Shown here: one piece after another, positions 43,763 to 52,512 of the stretch
How the letters are laid out: each line of letters opens with the position of its first letter
How positions within the stretch are numbered: the stretch's first letter is position 1
Assembly (NCBI GenBank): GCA_046331625.1
Contig: JAXLQL010000003.1
Span: 186,001 to 250,000, forward strand
Origin: JAXLQL01 sp046331625
GTDB taxonomy: Bacteria; Acidobacteriota; Terriglobia; Bryobacterales; Bryobacteraceae
Length of the DNA: 64,000 nt
Reading direction: 5' to 3'
Program-made: the position numbers and the translations under genes
The notes under the pieces: model-generated
Told to the model about the DNA's origin: nothing
Database searches by the model: none
The model's input: the letters and a program-made list of their open reading frames with translations, nothing else

Positions 43763-44515
43763 ATGCACTTGGCGATCCTCCTCTTCATCGCGCTCGCTTT
43801 GGCGAACGCGGCCAAGGTTCCCACTGACCCGGCGGCCATCGAAGCGGGAAAACAAATCTACATGGGTTCGTGTTCCGGCTGCCACGGACCGATGGGCGAA
43901 GGCAGCCAGGGTCCGAGCCTGCTCTCCGGCCGTGCCTCCCGCCTGGCTGACGACAACCTGTTCCACTCGATCAAGAACGGGTTGCCCGGAACCAGCATGC
44001 CGAACTTCCCGCTGCCCGACGACAAGGTGTGGCAGATCGCCGCGTTCGTCCGGTCACTCACCGCGCCCGGGTTCTCCATGAAGGTGCCCGGCGACGCCGA
44101 GCGCGGGAAACGCATCTTCTTCGGAGAAGGGAAGTGCTCCGGGTGCCACATGATCTTGGGCCAAGGCGGTTACCCTGGACCGGATCTTTCCAACACCGGC
44201 GCCGAACGGACCCTGCATCAGATTCGCGAATCGATCACCAAGCCTTCGGCGCGGATCGAAGAAGGTTATCGCGCCGCGGCGGCCGCCTTGAAGAGCGGCG
44301 CCACACTGCGCGGTGTCGCCAGAAATTGGGATAACTACACCGTGCAACTCATGGACAAAAGCGGCAAGCTCCACCTGCTTGACCGCTCCTCGCTCGCCAA
44401 GTTCGAAGTGATGGACCAATCGATGATGCCCGCCGCCGATCCCGCGCACGTCGCGGACCTGCTCGCTTTCCTCGCGCGCCAATCCACCCGGAAATTCGAA
44501 GGAGACGGCCGATGA
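43763..44515 (+). CDS. Exported dihaem cytochrome c
   Basis: A 250-residue protein with a signal peptide (MHLAILLFIALALANA) and two cytochrome c domains: C37-S-G-C40-H41 and C125-S-G-C128-H129. M79 in TSMPNFP is the likely axial ligand of the first haem, and SMMPAADP supplies one for the second. The frame is open to 43691, but the ATG at 43763 gives the signal peptide. Its stop overlaps the PQQ dehydrogenase start (ATGA), so it is almost certainly that enzyme's electron acceptor. Confidence 0.92.
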   Translation: MHLAILLFIALALANAAKVPTDPAAIEAGKQIYMGSCSGCHGPMGEGSQGPSLLSGRASRLADDNLFHSIKNGLPGTSMPNFPLPDDKVWQIAAFVRSLTAPGFSMKVPGDAERGKRIFFGEGKCSGCHMILGQGGYPGPDLSNTGAERTLHQIRESITKPSARIEEGYRAAAAALKSGATLRGVARNWDNYTVQLMDKSGKLHLLDRSSLAKFEVMDQSMMPAADPAHVADLLAFLARQSTRKFEGDGR

Positions 44516-46074
44516 AGCTCCTGCTACTCGCCACTCTGCCAGCCATGCTCGCCGCACAGGTGACACCGGCCGCCATCGGGAAATCGCCTAGCTCTGATTG
44601 GCTTACCTACAACGGCGACTACGCGGCTACGCGCCACTCGCCCCTCACCCAGATCAACGCCGGAAACGCTCGCTCGCTGGTAACCAAGTGGGTGTTCCAC
44701 GTCGACGACGCCAAGAAACTCGAAGCCTCGCCCATCGTCCATGACGGCTTGATGTACATCACGAACACCAATGAGATGTTCGCACTCGATGCGCGATCCG
44801 GACGCAAGGTGTGGCACTTTCGCGCAGCCGGAGCCAAGGGCACGCGCGTGAATCGCGGCGCGGCGATCTTGGGCGACAAGGTCTACTTCGCCACCGCCGA
44901 CTGCCATCTCATCGCGCTGAATCGCCAGACCGGCAACCTCGTGTTCGACGTTGAGTACGCTTCCTTCGTGGGCGGCTACACCACTTCGATCGCGCCGCTT
45001 GCGATCCGCAACGGCATTCTCGTGGGCGTGGCCGGCGGCGGATCGGGCCAGCGTGGTTTCGTGGCGTCGCTCCATCCGGACACCGGCAAGGAAGTGTGGC
45101 GCTTCTGGACCGTACCCGCCAAGGGCGAACCCGGCTCGGAAACCTGGGGCGGCTTTCCGGCGGAAATGGGCGGTGCTCCCACCTGGACCACGGGATCGTA
45201 CGATCCTGTTTTAAACATTTTGTATTGGCCCACCGGAAATCCTTGGCCCGATTTCTACGGCGGCCGCCGCCCCGGCGACAACCTCTACTCCGATTGCATC
45301 GTCGCGCTCGACGCCGATACCGGCAAACTGAAGTGGCACTTCCAGACCACACCCCACGACGTCTGGGATTGGGACGCCAACGAGCCCATCGTCCTCCTCG
45401 ACGCCGCGTTTCGCGGCAAACCGCGCAAGTTGCTGGTGCAGGCAAACCGCAACGGCTTCTACTACATCCTCGATCGCGTCACCGGCGAATTCCTGCTCGG
45501 CAAGCCATTCGTCAAGAAGCTCGATTGGACCACCGGCCTCGACGATAAAGGCCGTCCAAAGATCCTGCCCGAGAAGATCCCGACTCCGGCGGGCGTGAAG
45601 GTGTGCCCGTCGGTTCGCGGCGCGTCGAACTGGATGGGTCCCTCGTACGATCCCTCCACGCGGCTCTTCTATGTGGTGACGCTCGAGCAGTGTGACCTGA
45701 TCGTGGCTTCGGCCAAGGAGCCTGTGCCGGCTTCGGGTTTTCGCGGTACAGGCAACGAAGGGATCCCCACCGAGCCCGGCAAGTTCTACCTGCGCGCGCT
45801 CGACGTGCTGAGCGGCGACATCAAGTGGGAGTATCCGATGCCGGGTCCGGGTATCATGTGGGCGGGCACGGTATCCACCGCGGGCGGCGTCGTGTTCACC
45901 GGCGATGACGACGGCAACCTCGTCGCGGTGGACGCAAAAACCGGCAAGGACCTCTGGCACTTCGCGACAGGGAACTATCTCTACGCCTCACCCGTCACAT
46001 ATATGGTGGGCGGCAAGCAGTACGTGACGATTCTAACGGCCAGCGACGTGTTCACCTTCGGGCTGTTCGAGTAA
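44512..46074 (+). CDS. PQQ-dependent quinoprotein dehydrogenase
   Basis: A 520-residue exported dehydrogenase of the methanol/ethanol dehydrogenase-like beta-propeller family. After a signal peptide come repeated propeller motifs, e.g. FALDARSGRKVWHFRAAG, IALNRQTGNLVFDVEY, VALDADTGKLKWHFQTTP and AVDAKTGKDLWHFATGN. DVWDWDANEP is a typical active-site segment. The vicinal disulfide Cys-Cys of methanol dehydrogenases is not seen. It lacks its own haem domain and overlaps the upstream dihaem cytochrome gene by 4 bp. The substrate, probably an alcohol or sugar, is unknown. Confidence 0.92.
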   Translation: MKLLLLATLPAMLAAQVTPAAIGKSPSSDWLTYNGDYAATRHSPLTQINAGNARSLVTKWVFHVDDAKKLEASPIVHDGLMYITNTNEMFALDARSGRKVWHFRAAGAKGTRVNRGAAILGDKVYFATADCHLIALNRQTGNLVFDVEYASFVGGYTTSIAPLAIRNGILVGVAGGGSGQRGFVASLHPDTGKEVWRFWTVPAKGEPGSETWGGFPAEMGGAPTWTTGSYDPVLNILYWPTGNPWPDFYGGRRPGDNLYSDCIVALDADTGKLKWHFQTTPHDVWDWDANEPIVLLDAAFRGKPRKLLVQANRNGFYYILDRVTGEFLLGKPFVKKLDWTTGLDDKGRPKILPEKIPTPAGVKVCPSVRGASNWMGPSYDPSTRLFYVVTLEQCDLIVASAKEPVPASGFRGTGNEGIPTEPGKFYLRALDVLSGDIKWEYPMPGPGIMWAGTVSTAGGVVFTGDDDGNLVAVDAKTGKDLWHFATGNYLYASPVTYMVGGKQYVTILTASDVFTFGLFE

Positions 46075-46119
46075 GGCGCGGGCCCGCTTCCGCCGATAAT
46101 AGTAGGGGACCCTCACTTC

Positions 46120-46311
46120 TTGTTCAGGACCGTGTTTCGTATCGTCACCGGCATCGGCCTTTGCTTGCTCGGCATCATCGGGCTGATCCTTCCGATCATG
46201 CCAGGGTGGATTTTTCTCATTCCGGGCTTGGTGATCCTGGCCGACTACGTTCCTCCGATCCGGCGCCTGCTGGATTGGGCGAAAGCCAAGGCCGCGCGCT
46301 CCAAAGCCTGA
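46120..46311 (+). CDS. PGPGW-type small transmembrane protein
   Basis: A 63-residue protein with two hydrophobic helices joined by LPIMPGWIFLIPGL, the signature of the putative transmembrane PGPGW family, and a basic C-terminus. TTG 46120 is chosen because AGGGG lies 12 bp upstream; GTG 46132 is an alternative. Function is unknown. It is 45 bp after the dehydrogenase and could be in its transcript. Confidence 0.72.
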   Translation: MFRTVFRIVTGIGLCLLGIIGLILPIMPGWIFLIPGLVILADYVPPIRRLLDWAKAKAARSKA

Positions 46312-46582
46312 GGCAGTGCACGGTGGCCGGCTTGGTAGGGCGGACCTGTGGTCCGCTGAGGGACGTTCCGTCCCGCCAAAGGACCGCCACGATCTCGTAT
46401 TGAGCGGCCCTGTTCTTCAGCAGCGCCTGCCCCTCCTGCGACACTCCGCGAGACACCAAGCCCGTTAGCGCCGGTTCGAACACGCGCATTCGCAGCCGAC
46501 ACTGCGCGATCGACTGCTGGCTCTGAGCGGATCGGCGGATTTCTGCCGCTAAATCGAACAAATCTCTAAAGAAACGTTTCAA
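46217..46582 (-). pseudogene. Possible small minus-strand gene or remnant interrupted by a repeat
   Basis: From TTG 46582 the minus strand reads a protein-like segment (KRFFRDLFDLAAEIRRS, RMRVFEPALTGLVSRG, NRAAQYEIVAVLWRDG), then the translation of the double-hairpin repeat, then antisense of the PGPGW gene. The first 65 or so residues look like real coding sequence by composition, while the rest does not. It may be a gene whose 3' end was replaced by repeat insertion. I recognise no family. Confidence 0.35.
46335..46377. repeat. Double-hairpin repeat of a second sequence type
   Basis: Two adjacent perfect hairpins, GCGGACC-TGT-GGTCCGC (46340-46356) and GGGACG-TTC-CGTCCC (46360-46374), introduced by GGTAGG. 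The layout matches the dispersed repeat at 2493, 36859 and 43627 but the sequence differs. It is read through by a minus-strand frame. Confidence 0.65.
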
Positions 46583-46594
46583 ACATTCCGATAG

Positions 46595-47404
46595 ATGAAT
46601 GTGCGCACGCAATTGCTCCTTGCCCTCGCCGCTCACGCCCTCCTCGCTCAGCCGGACCGCTTTGGTCTCCCCGCCTGCGAACTCCCCGGCCAGGAACTGG
46701 CCATCCGCTCTGCATTCGTCCTCTGCCATAGCTCCTCCCTCCGCGTCCCCGTGTGGACCGCTTACGAGATCACTCCCGAGCGTCTTGACGGCCAGGCGCA
46801 ACGTCCGCGTCACTTCCGCCAGGACCGCGCTCTCGCGCAACCAGGCGCCTCCGATTCCGACTACCGCAACAGCGGGCTGTCTCGCGGCCACCTGGTCCCC
46901 GCGGCGGACATGACTTGGAGCGAAGAAGCGCTCCGCGATTCCTTCCTGCTCTCGAACGCCGTTCCACAAAACGCCGCGCTCAACTCGGGAAAATGGCGCG
47001 TGCTCGAATCCGCCGTACGCAAGCTTGCTGCCGAGACAGACTTCGTCCTCGTCTTCACCGGACCCATCTTCTGCCCTGACGACGCGCGTATCGGAGCCAA
47101 CCAGGTCGCCGTGCCTTGTCAGCTCTTCAAGGTGGTCGTCGCTGGTCGTGGACAGGCACTCCATGCCTTCGCCGCAATTCTTCCCAACGGATACAATCCC
47201 GCCGAGCCGCTTGCCAACTTCGCGTGCTCGATTGCCGAAGTGCAACGCCGCACCGGGCTCGACTTCCTCAACGCCTTGTCCCCGGCCCAACAAACAGAAC
47301 TCGAGTCCGCCGCCGAGCCTCTTCCAGGACTCGAGGGAACACGAAAGTCCCATCAGCATACGCCAAATCCTGACCCAGTTAACCTATGCGATCCCGTGTA
47401 CTGA
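46595..47404 (+). CDS. Exported DNA/RNA non-specific endonuclease (NUC1 family)
   Basis: A 269-residue nuclease with a signal peptide (MNVRTQLLLALAAHALLAQ). The catalytic motif is present as SRGHLVPAADM with the general-base histidine (Asp of DRGH replaced by Ser), and the metal-binding asparagine follows in LLSNAVPQNAALNSGKW. VFTGPIFCPDD matches the family's later core. It is probably a periplasmic or secreted scavenging nuclease. No immunity gene is evident next to it. Confidence 0.88.
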   Translation: MNVRTQLLLALAAHALLAQPDRFGLPACELPGQELAIRSAFVLCHSSSLRVPVWTAYEITPERLDGQAQRPRHFRQDRALAQPGASDSDYRNSGLSRGHLVPAADMTWSEEALRDSFLLSNAVPQNAALNSGKWRVLESAVRKLAAETDFVLVFTGPIFCPDDARIGANQVAVPCQLFKVVVAGRGQALHAFAAILPNGYNPAEPLANFACSIAEVQRRTGLDFLNALSPAQQTELESAAEPLPGLEGTRKSHQHTPNPDPVNLCDPVY

Positions 47405-47487
47405 AAATTTCGTAACCTCCAATCCTTCCTTCACTTGCCGGGATCGATTTTGTCGGCGATTCACCCCCTCGCGATATTCCTGGGACC

Positions 47488-48084
47488 ATGAGCACCGCTC
47501 TCAAAACCGAAACCAACCGCGCCAACGCGCAGCACTCCACCGGTCCTCGCACCGCCGAAGGCAAGGCAGTCTCGTCGAAAAATGCCACCACCCACGGCCT
47601 GTTCACCGCCACCTTCACCGTCGCACCTGAGCACCAACTCGAATTCGAAATCTTCCTCGAACTCCAACGCGAAGAACTGCAACCTCAGGGTGTCAACGAA
47701 GAAGTCATCTTCTCGAACCTCGTCCAGGCCGCCTGGAAAATCGAAGCCTCCCGCCGGCTCGAAGCCGAGGCCCTCCTCGAACAAAACGAAGCCAAGCTCG
47801 ATCGATACGCCAAATATGCCGGCCGTTTCGAGCGCGCCTACTATCGTGCTCTGAACGAGTTGCGCAAGCTCCAGACCGAGCGGGCCCTCCGCCAATCGGA
47901 AGACGTTCTGCCCCCGCTCGCCGACTCAGCCAAGCTGAAAAAACAAACCCAAACCGCCGCGCAACTCGCATTCGACACCGACATCCGCCGCATGGCCGCC
48001 GAAGCCGCTTGGACCAACGCACAAATCAAAGCCATCCGCCTCGGCCTGCGACCGATGCGAACAGAGGCGGCGCCCGCAAGCTAG
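47488..48084 (+). CDS. Hypothetical protein with the STGPRTxEGKxxSSKNAxxHGL motif
   Basis: A 198-residue soluble protein. The N-terminal NAQHSTGPRTAEGKAVSSKN followed by HGLFT is a motif I know from many hypothetical proteins of Acidobacteria and Planctomycetes; no function is known to me. The rest is helical and charged (EASRRLEAEALLEQNEAKLD; RFERAYYRALNELRKLQTER), likely coiled coil. It is 11 bp before the SMP-30-like gene. Confidence 0.75.
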   Translation: MSTALKTETNRANAQHSTGPRTAEGKAVSSKNATTHGLFTATFTVAPEHQLEFEIFLELQREELQPQGVNEEVIFSNLVQAAWKIEASRRLEAEALLEQNEAKLDRYAKYAGRFERAYYRALNELRKLQTERALRQSEDVLPPLADSAKLKKQTQTAAQLAFDTDIRRMAAEAAWTNAQIKAIRLGLRPMRTEAAPAS

Positions 48085-48095
48085 ACTGAAACCTG

Positions 48096-48974
48096 ATGCT
48101 TCCCGCCGTGTCGAGAGCCACACTCGCATTCGCCGCCGTGCTCGCCGCGCAAGCCCCGGACTTCTCCGAGATCCGCGTGGAAAAAGTCGGCGCCGGCTAC
48201 ACGTTCACCGACGGACCCGCCTGGTCCCGCGACGGCTTTCTCGTGTGGAGCGACGTGCCGGCCAACAAGATCTGGAAGCTCGCGCCAGGTGAGAAGCCGG
48301 TGGAACTGCGCCAGAATTCCGGCGGCGCCGGAGGCAATGCCTACGACGCCAAGGGCAACCTCTACACATGCGAAACGCGCGGACGCCGCGTGATCCGCAC
48401 CGACAAGAAGGGAGCCGTGGAAGTGCTCGCCGACAAGTGGGAAGGCAAGCGCTTGAACGCGCCCAACGACATCGCCGTGCGGCGCGATGGCAACGCCTAC
48501 TTCACCGATCCCGCGTTCGGCAACCAATCCAAAGGGCGCGAGCTCGACTTCTTTGGCATCTATCGCATCCCTCCCAAAGGGCCCATCGAATTGGTGGCGA
48601 AACCGAAAGGCCGCCCCAACGGCATCGCCCTTACCGCAAATGGCAAAGTACTCTACGTCACCAACTCAGACGAACGCGCCGTGTACGCCTACGATCTCGA
48701 CAACAAAGGCGTGTCTTCGAACGAGCGCGTGTTCATCTCGGGCATCGACGGTCCGCCGGATGGCCTTCGGCTCGACGAGCGCGGCAATCTCTACGTCACC
48801 GCGAACAAAGTGGACGTCTACTCGCCGCAAGGAAAGCTCGTGCATCAGATCGAAATCTCAGAGCCGCCGCGCAACTGCGCCTTCGGTGACGCGGATTTCC
48901 AGACGCTCTACGTCACTGCGCAAAGCTCGGTGTATCGCGTGAGGCTCGGCGTCAAAGGCGCAGTGCAGTATTAA
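48096..48974 (+). CDS. SMP-30/gluconolactonase-like protein
   Basis: A 292-residue exported six-bladed beta propeller. Features: short signal peptide, EGPAW-like block as FTDGPAWSRDGFLVWSDV, NAPNDIAVRRDGNAYFTDPAFG, RPNGIALTANGKVLYVTNSD and DGPPDGLRLDERGNLYVT. The metal-binding residues usual in the family (Glu, Asn, Asp) can be matched to N of NAPNDI and D of GPPDGL. It probably acts as a lactonase on a sugar lactone; the substrate is not known. Confidence 0.87.
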   Translation: MLPAVSRATLAFAAVLAAQAPDFSEIRVEKVGAGYTFTDGPAWSRDGFLVWSDVPANKIWKLAPGEKPVELRQNSGGAGGNAYDAKGNLYTCETRGRRVIRTDKKGAVEVLADKWEGKRLNAPNDIAVRRDGNAYFTDPAFGNQSKGRELDFFGIYRIPPKGPIELVAKPKGRPNGIALTANGKVLYVTNSDERAVYAYDLDNKGVSSNERVFISGIDGPPDGLRLDERGNLYVTANKVDVYSPQGKLVHQIEISEPPRNCAFGDADFQTLYVTAQSSVYRVRLGVKGAVQY

Positions 48975-49064
48975 GAGGGATAAATCCCGTAACCGTGCTT
49001 CGGCGCGAAATCGTCTATTCTGTTCGGGGGCCCCAAAGCCAAGCCCCAAAGCAAGGAGAATCAC

Positions 49065-49424
49065 ATGAAGCTTTTTCGGTTTTTGCTGGCCGCCGCGATG
49101 ATGGTGACGTTCGCCTTTGCCGGCGACGTTTCGGGCAAGTGGAAATACTCGATGGCCGGCCGCAATGGCAACACGGTCGAGAACACGCTGACGCTCAAGG
49201 CCGATGGCGACAAACTTACGGGCACGGTCTCCGGACGCATGGGCGACACCGCGATTCAAGACGGCAAGGTGAGCGGCGACGAAGTGTCGTTCAACGTAGT
49301 CCGCAATTTCAACGGCAACGAGATGAAGATCGCCTACAAGGGCAAGCTCGAAGGCGACTCCCTCAAACTCAACATCGCCATGGGCGAGCGCAACGTGGAA
49401 GCCACCGCCAAACGCGCCCAATAA
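49065..49424 (+). CDS. Small exported beta-rich hypothetical protein
   Basis: A 119-residue protein with a clear signal peptide (MKLFRFLLAAAMMVTFAFAG), then alternating strands with VSGKWKYSMAG, NTLTLKADGDKLTGTVSG and DGKVSGDEVSFNV, a pattern frequent in exported proteins of Acidobacteria that may form a small lipocalin-like barrel. AAGGAG lies at 49051-49056. It is followed by a strong terminator at 49451. Function is unknown. Confidence 0.82.
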   Translation: MKLFRFLLAAAMMVTFAFAGDVSGKWKYSMAGRNGNTVENTLTLKADGDKLTGTVSGRMGDTAIQDGKVSGDEVSFNVVRNFNGNEMKIAYKGKLEGDSLKLNIAMGERNVEATAKRAQ

Positions 49425-49450
49425 CGAAGAGCTTCATTGCTCACCAACGA

Positions 49451-49478
49451 GGGCTCCCCGCAACGGGAGCCCTTTTTT
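49451..49478 (+). terminator. Strong rho-independent terminator
   Basis: GGGCTCCC (49451-49458), loop CGCAAC, GGGAGCCC (49465-49472), then six T residues. The 8-bp perfect GC-rich stem is 27 bp after the stop of the small exported protein. Confidence 0.85.
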
Positions 49479-49543
49479 CTTGTCCTGAATTCGACCGCAA
49501 GATTCGGATGTTTCGCCGCGCGCGTTACCCGTAAGCTCGAACC

Positions 49544-50212
49544 ATGCACAAAACAATCGAACCAACGATCCTCTACTTCGGAACGCCGGTGGCGCTCATC
49601 AGTACCCTGAATGAAGACGGCTCTCCGAACCTCGCGCCGATGTCCTCGGCGTGGTGGCTCGGGTGGACCTGTATCCTGGGACTCGGCCAAATGGGGCAGA
49701 CCTCCGACAACCTGATTCGGACTCGCGAGTGCGTCATCAACCTTCCGTCCGCCGAACAGGTCACGAATGTGGACCGCCTGGCGATGACCACCGGCAAGAA
49801 TCCCGTGCCTGGACGCAAGCTCGAGTGGGGCTACCGCTACGAACGAGACAAGTTCGGCGTTGCGGGGCTGACCCCGGTCGAGTCGGAAACGGTAGCGGCG
49901 CCGCGAGTGCTCGAGTGCCCGGTGCAGATGGAAGGCCGCGTTCATGAGTACCGCGCGTTCGGAAAGAACGTCAACGCGAACGTGTTCGAGGTTCACATCG
50001 AGCGGCTGCACGTGGACGAGAGCCTGCTCACCGGTGACGGACCGCGGCCGCATATCGATCCGGTCCGGTGGAATCCGCTGATCATGTCGTTCTGCCGCTT
50101 CTTCGGGCTCAGCGGAGAGGTGCATCCATCGCGCCTCGCCGAATCGGACTTCATGAAGCTCGTGCGCCAAGGCACGGGAACCAGCAGGCCCGCGAGCGAG
50201 GTGCGCCAATGA
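49544..50212 (+). CDS. Flavin reductase-like (FMN-binding split barrel) protein
   Basis: A 222-residue protein of the flavin reductase domain family: PVALISTLNEDGSPNLAPMS, then GLGQMGQTSDNLIRTRECVINLPS are the usual nucleotide- and flavin-binding strands. It probably uses FMN; partner and substrate are unknown. Its stop overlaps the ada start by 4 bp (ATGA), so it was translationally coupled to ada before the insertion. Confidence 0.87.
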   Translation: MHKTIEPTILYFGTPVALISTLNEDGSPNLAPMSSAWWLGWTCILGLGQMGQTSDNLIRTRECVINLPSAEQVTNVDRLAMTTGKNPVPGRKLEWGYRYERDKFGVAGLTPVESETVAAPRVLECPVQMEGRVHEYRAFGKNVNANVFEVHIERLHVDESLLTGDGPRPHIDPVRWNPLIMSFCRFFGLSGEVHPSRLAESDFMKLVRQGTGTSRPASEVRQ

Positions 50213-50318
50213 CGTTCGACCTCGATCGCTGCTGGCGCGCCGTGCTCGCACGCGATGCCAACGAAGACGGCGCGTTCTTCTACGGCGTAATCACCACCGG
50301 CGTCTACTGCCGCCCTAG
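50209..50318 (+). pseudogene. ada: ada, 5' fragment, disrupted by an IS element
   Basis: Encodes the first 37 residues of Ada (FDLDRCWRAVLARDANEDGA, FFYGVITTGVYCRPS), including the first zinc-binding cysteine. The frame continues only five codons into the element and stops. The rest of the gene resumes at 51489 in register once the element and one TA copy are removed: PS then C-A-A-R. The fragment alone cannot work as a repair protein. Confidence 0.88.
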
Positions 50319-51486
50319 TGTACTGTCCGCGAAATGACTGGACAGCTACCGTTTCTTCTTCCTGGTCTTAGGGAGCGTGCACCCAGGCTGGACTTTCTCC
50401 AAAGTCTGACGGCAACGGGAGAGCTTTTCCGTAATGGAGTCCACGGTGGCAGTCCACACGAAGGGCTTGGGGTCTTTGTTCCATGCCGCCAAGAATGCTT
50501 CGATGGCGCTTTTCAGATCCTCGACACTGCGGAAGACTCCGCGCTTGATGGCCTTCGCATCCAGTTCGAACCAGCGTTCGACCAGATTCAGCCAACTGGA
50601 ACTGGTGGGACGAAATGAAGCACGAAGCGAGGATGGCGCTGGAGCCAGTTGCGAACGTTTTCGTGTTTGTGGGTCCCATAGTTGTCCATGATCAGGGTGG
50701 AGTGGGACCTTGCCGAAATCCCTTGTCCAGAATCCGTAGAAACTTGAGGAACTCCTGATGCCGGTGCCGCTGGTAGCACTGGCCGATCACCTTGCCCTGC
50801 AACGTATCTAAGGCGGCAAACAACGTCGTGGTGCCGTTGCGCTTGTAGTCGTGGGTCATTGTCCCGCAACGTCCCTTCTTGATCGGCAAACTGGTTGGCC
50901 CGATCCATGCTCAAATCCGGCCCCTTCGTCCACACAAAACGATGGCCTGCTCGGGCGGATTCAGATACAGGCCAATGACATCGTCATCTTCTCGAAACTT
51001 GGTCCTTTGCGAGAGGTTGTGGTCGTCCGATGGGTCGAGATTGTGTGCCAACCAGATGTTGTTCACGGTGGACTTGCTGATGCCTTGACTTGGCCATCGT
51101 GCGGCAACTCCAGTGCGTCATTCCCTCCGGCTTTGACTCGCAGCGTCGTTTTCCACGGCGGCGATTTTGTCGCTGTCGTAGGCGGGTTTGCGGCCCCGCC
51201 CGGGCGCAATCTCCCACAATTCGTCCAACCGCATTTCGGCAAAGGGCGCGCCATACAAATACCGTTTTCCGATTCACCGTCAACTGCTCGGCGATGGTGA
51301 CGTCGGACTTGCCATCAGCCGTCGCCAGCACAATGCGGCAACGGAGGGCTACTTGCTGAGGAGTGCCGTGAGCATTCACCCATTGTTGGAGCTGGCCTGT
51401 CTGTCAGAAGAGGATCTCAAGGGAGGGCATTCCCAAGAGTACTCGAGAATGGCCTGTCCTGTCCAGCTATTTGCTGGACACTACAC
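50318..51486 (-). mobile_element. IS630-family insertion element inside ada
   Basis: An element of about 1.17 kb flanked by TA (50316-50317 and 51487-51488), the target duplication of IS630/Tc1-mariner elements. The terminal inverted repeats start GTGTA and match at 22 of 28 positions (left GTGTACTGTCC, right complement GTGTAGTGTCC; shared inner CTGGACAG). The minus strand carries a broken DDE transposase. Removing the element and one TA rebuilds a continuous ada gene. Confidence 0.9.
50345..51379 (-). pseudogene. IS630-type transposase, multiply frameshifted
   Basis: Pieces of one transposase lie in different minus-strand frames: the N-terminal helix-turn-helix (RCRIVLATADGKSDVTIAEQ, from 51379), PIKKGRCGTMTHDYKRNGTT and then HRHQEFLKFLRILD (50692-50889), STLIMDNYGTHKHENVRNWL (about 50630), and the C-terminal ERWFELDAKAIKRGVFRS down to about 50345. 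At least three frameshifts separate them (one near 50611 is a single lost base). The copy cannot move itself. Confidence 0.85.
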
Positions 51487-51488
51487 TA

Positions 51489-52456
51489 GTTGCGCCGCGC
51501 GACCTCCCCGCCGCGAGAACGTCCGCTTCTACGCCACCCCGCGCGAAGCCGAGCAAGACGGGCTTCGGCCTTGCCTTCGTTGCCGCCCACTCGCCGCCGC
51601 GGGTGAGGACCCGCTCACGAGCCGCATCCTCGCGCTGTGCCGCTTCATCGACGAGCATGCCGCCGATTCGCTCACGCTCGCCGATCTCGGCCGCCAGGCG
51701 CAGCTCAGTCCTTATCACCTGCAGCGCAGCTTCAAGGCCATAGTCGGCGTCAGCCCCAAGCAGTATCTCGACCAACGCCGTATGCGCAACTTCAAATCGC
51801 TCCTGCGCGAGCCCTCAGCCGACGGCGTCACCGCCGCGATCTTCGATGCCGGATTCGGCTCGCTCAGCCGAGTGTACGAGAAGACGGACTCGCGACTCGG
51901 CATGACGCCGATGGAGTATCGCGAGCGCGGACGCGGCGTGGAGATCACGCACGCCCTGGCGAAGACCCCGCTTGGACTCATGATGATCGGAGCCACCGAC
52001 CGCGGACTCTGCTTCCTCGAGTTCGGCGAGCGCGAATCGGACCTGCTCGCGCGCCTTCGCGCCGAGTACCCGGAAGCGCGCATCCAGCCCATGCCCGATC
52101 CTCCTCCGCCAGCCTTCGCGGCCTGGATCGAAGCGCTCAACCGCTATCTCGAGGGCCAAGAAGCGGACCTCCGCGTCCCAATACATATTCGGGCAACTAC
52201 GTTTCAGCTTCTCGTGTGGCGCTATCTGCAGCAGATCCCCTCGGGATCGGTGGAAAGCTACAGCGAAGTGGCCGAAGCGATCGGACATCCGCGTGCCGCG
52301 CGAGCGGTGGCGCGGGCTTGCGCGTCGAATCGAGTGGCGCTCGCGATCCCGTGTCATCGCGTCATTCGAGGCACCGGCGAGATGGGCGGCTATCGCTGGG
52401 GCGCGGAACGAAAGCGCGTACTGCTCGACAAGGAGCGCGCGAGGGCCGCGCGTTGA
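51489..52456 (+). pseudogene. ada: ada, 3' fragment (AraC-type and methyltransferase domains intact)
   Basis: The remainder of Ada after the element: the metal-binding Cys-rich domain minus its start (CAARPPRRENVRFYAT; LRPCLRCRP), the AraC-type helix-turn-helix (LTLADLGRQAQLSPYHLQRS; AAIFDAGFGSLSRVYEK) and the O6-alkylguanine methyltransferase domain with the active-site PCHRV (IPCHRVIRGTG). The frame is open into the element to 51188, so a fusion or internal start could still express the methyltransferase, but normal Ada is lost. Confidence 0.85.
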
Positions 52457-52480
52457 AGGCCTTGCTACACTTGGAAAAAG

Positions 52481-52504
52481 GGCTCCCGATGGCCGGGGGC
52501 CTTT
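52481..52504 (+). terminator. Weak terminator candidate after ada
   Basis: GGCTCCC (52481-52487) pairs with GGGGGCC (52495-52501) with one G-T pair, followed by TTTCTC. It lies between the ada stop and the nudix remnant. Confidence 0.35.
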
Positions 52505-52512
52505 CTCATTTG

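Noticed and set aside
46217..47359. A full 380-residue minus-strand gene antisense to the nuclease
   Set aside because: The nuclease on the plus strand has clear catalytic motifs; only the segment after 46582 looks protein-like.
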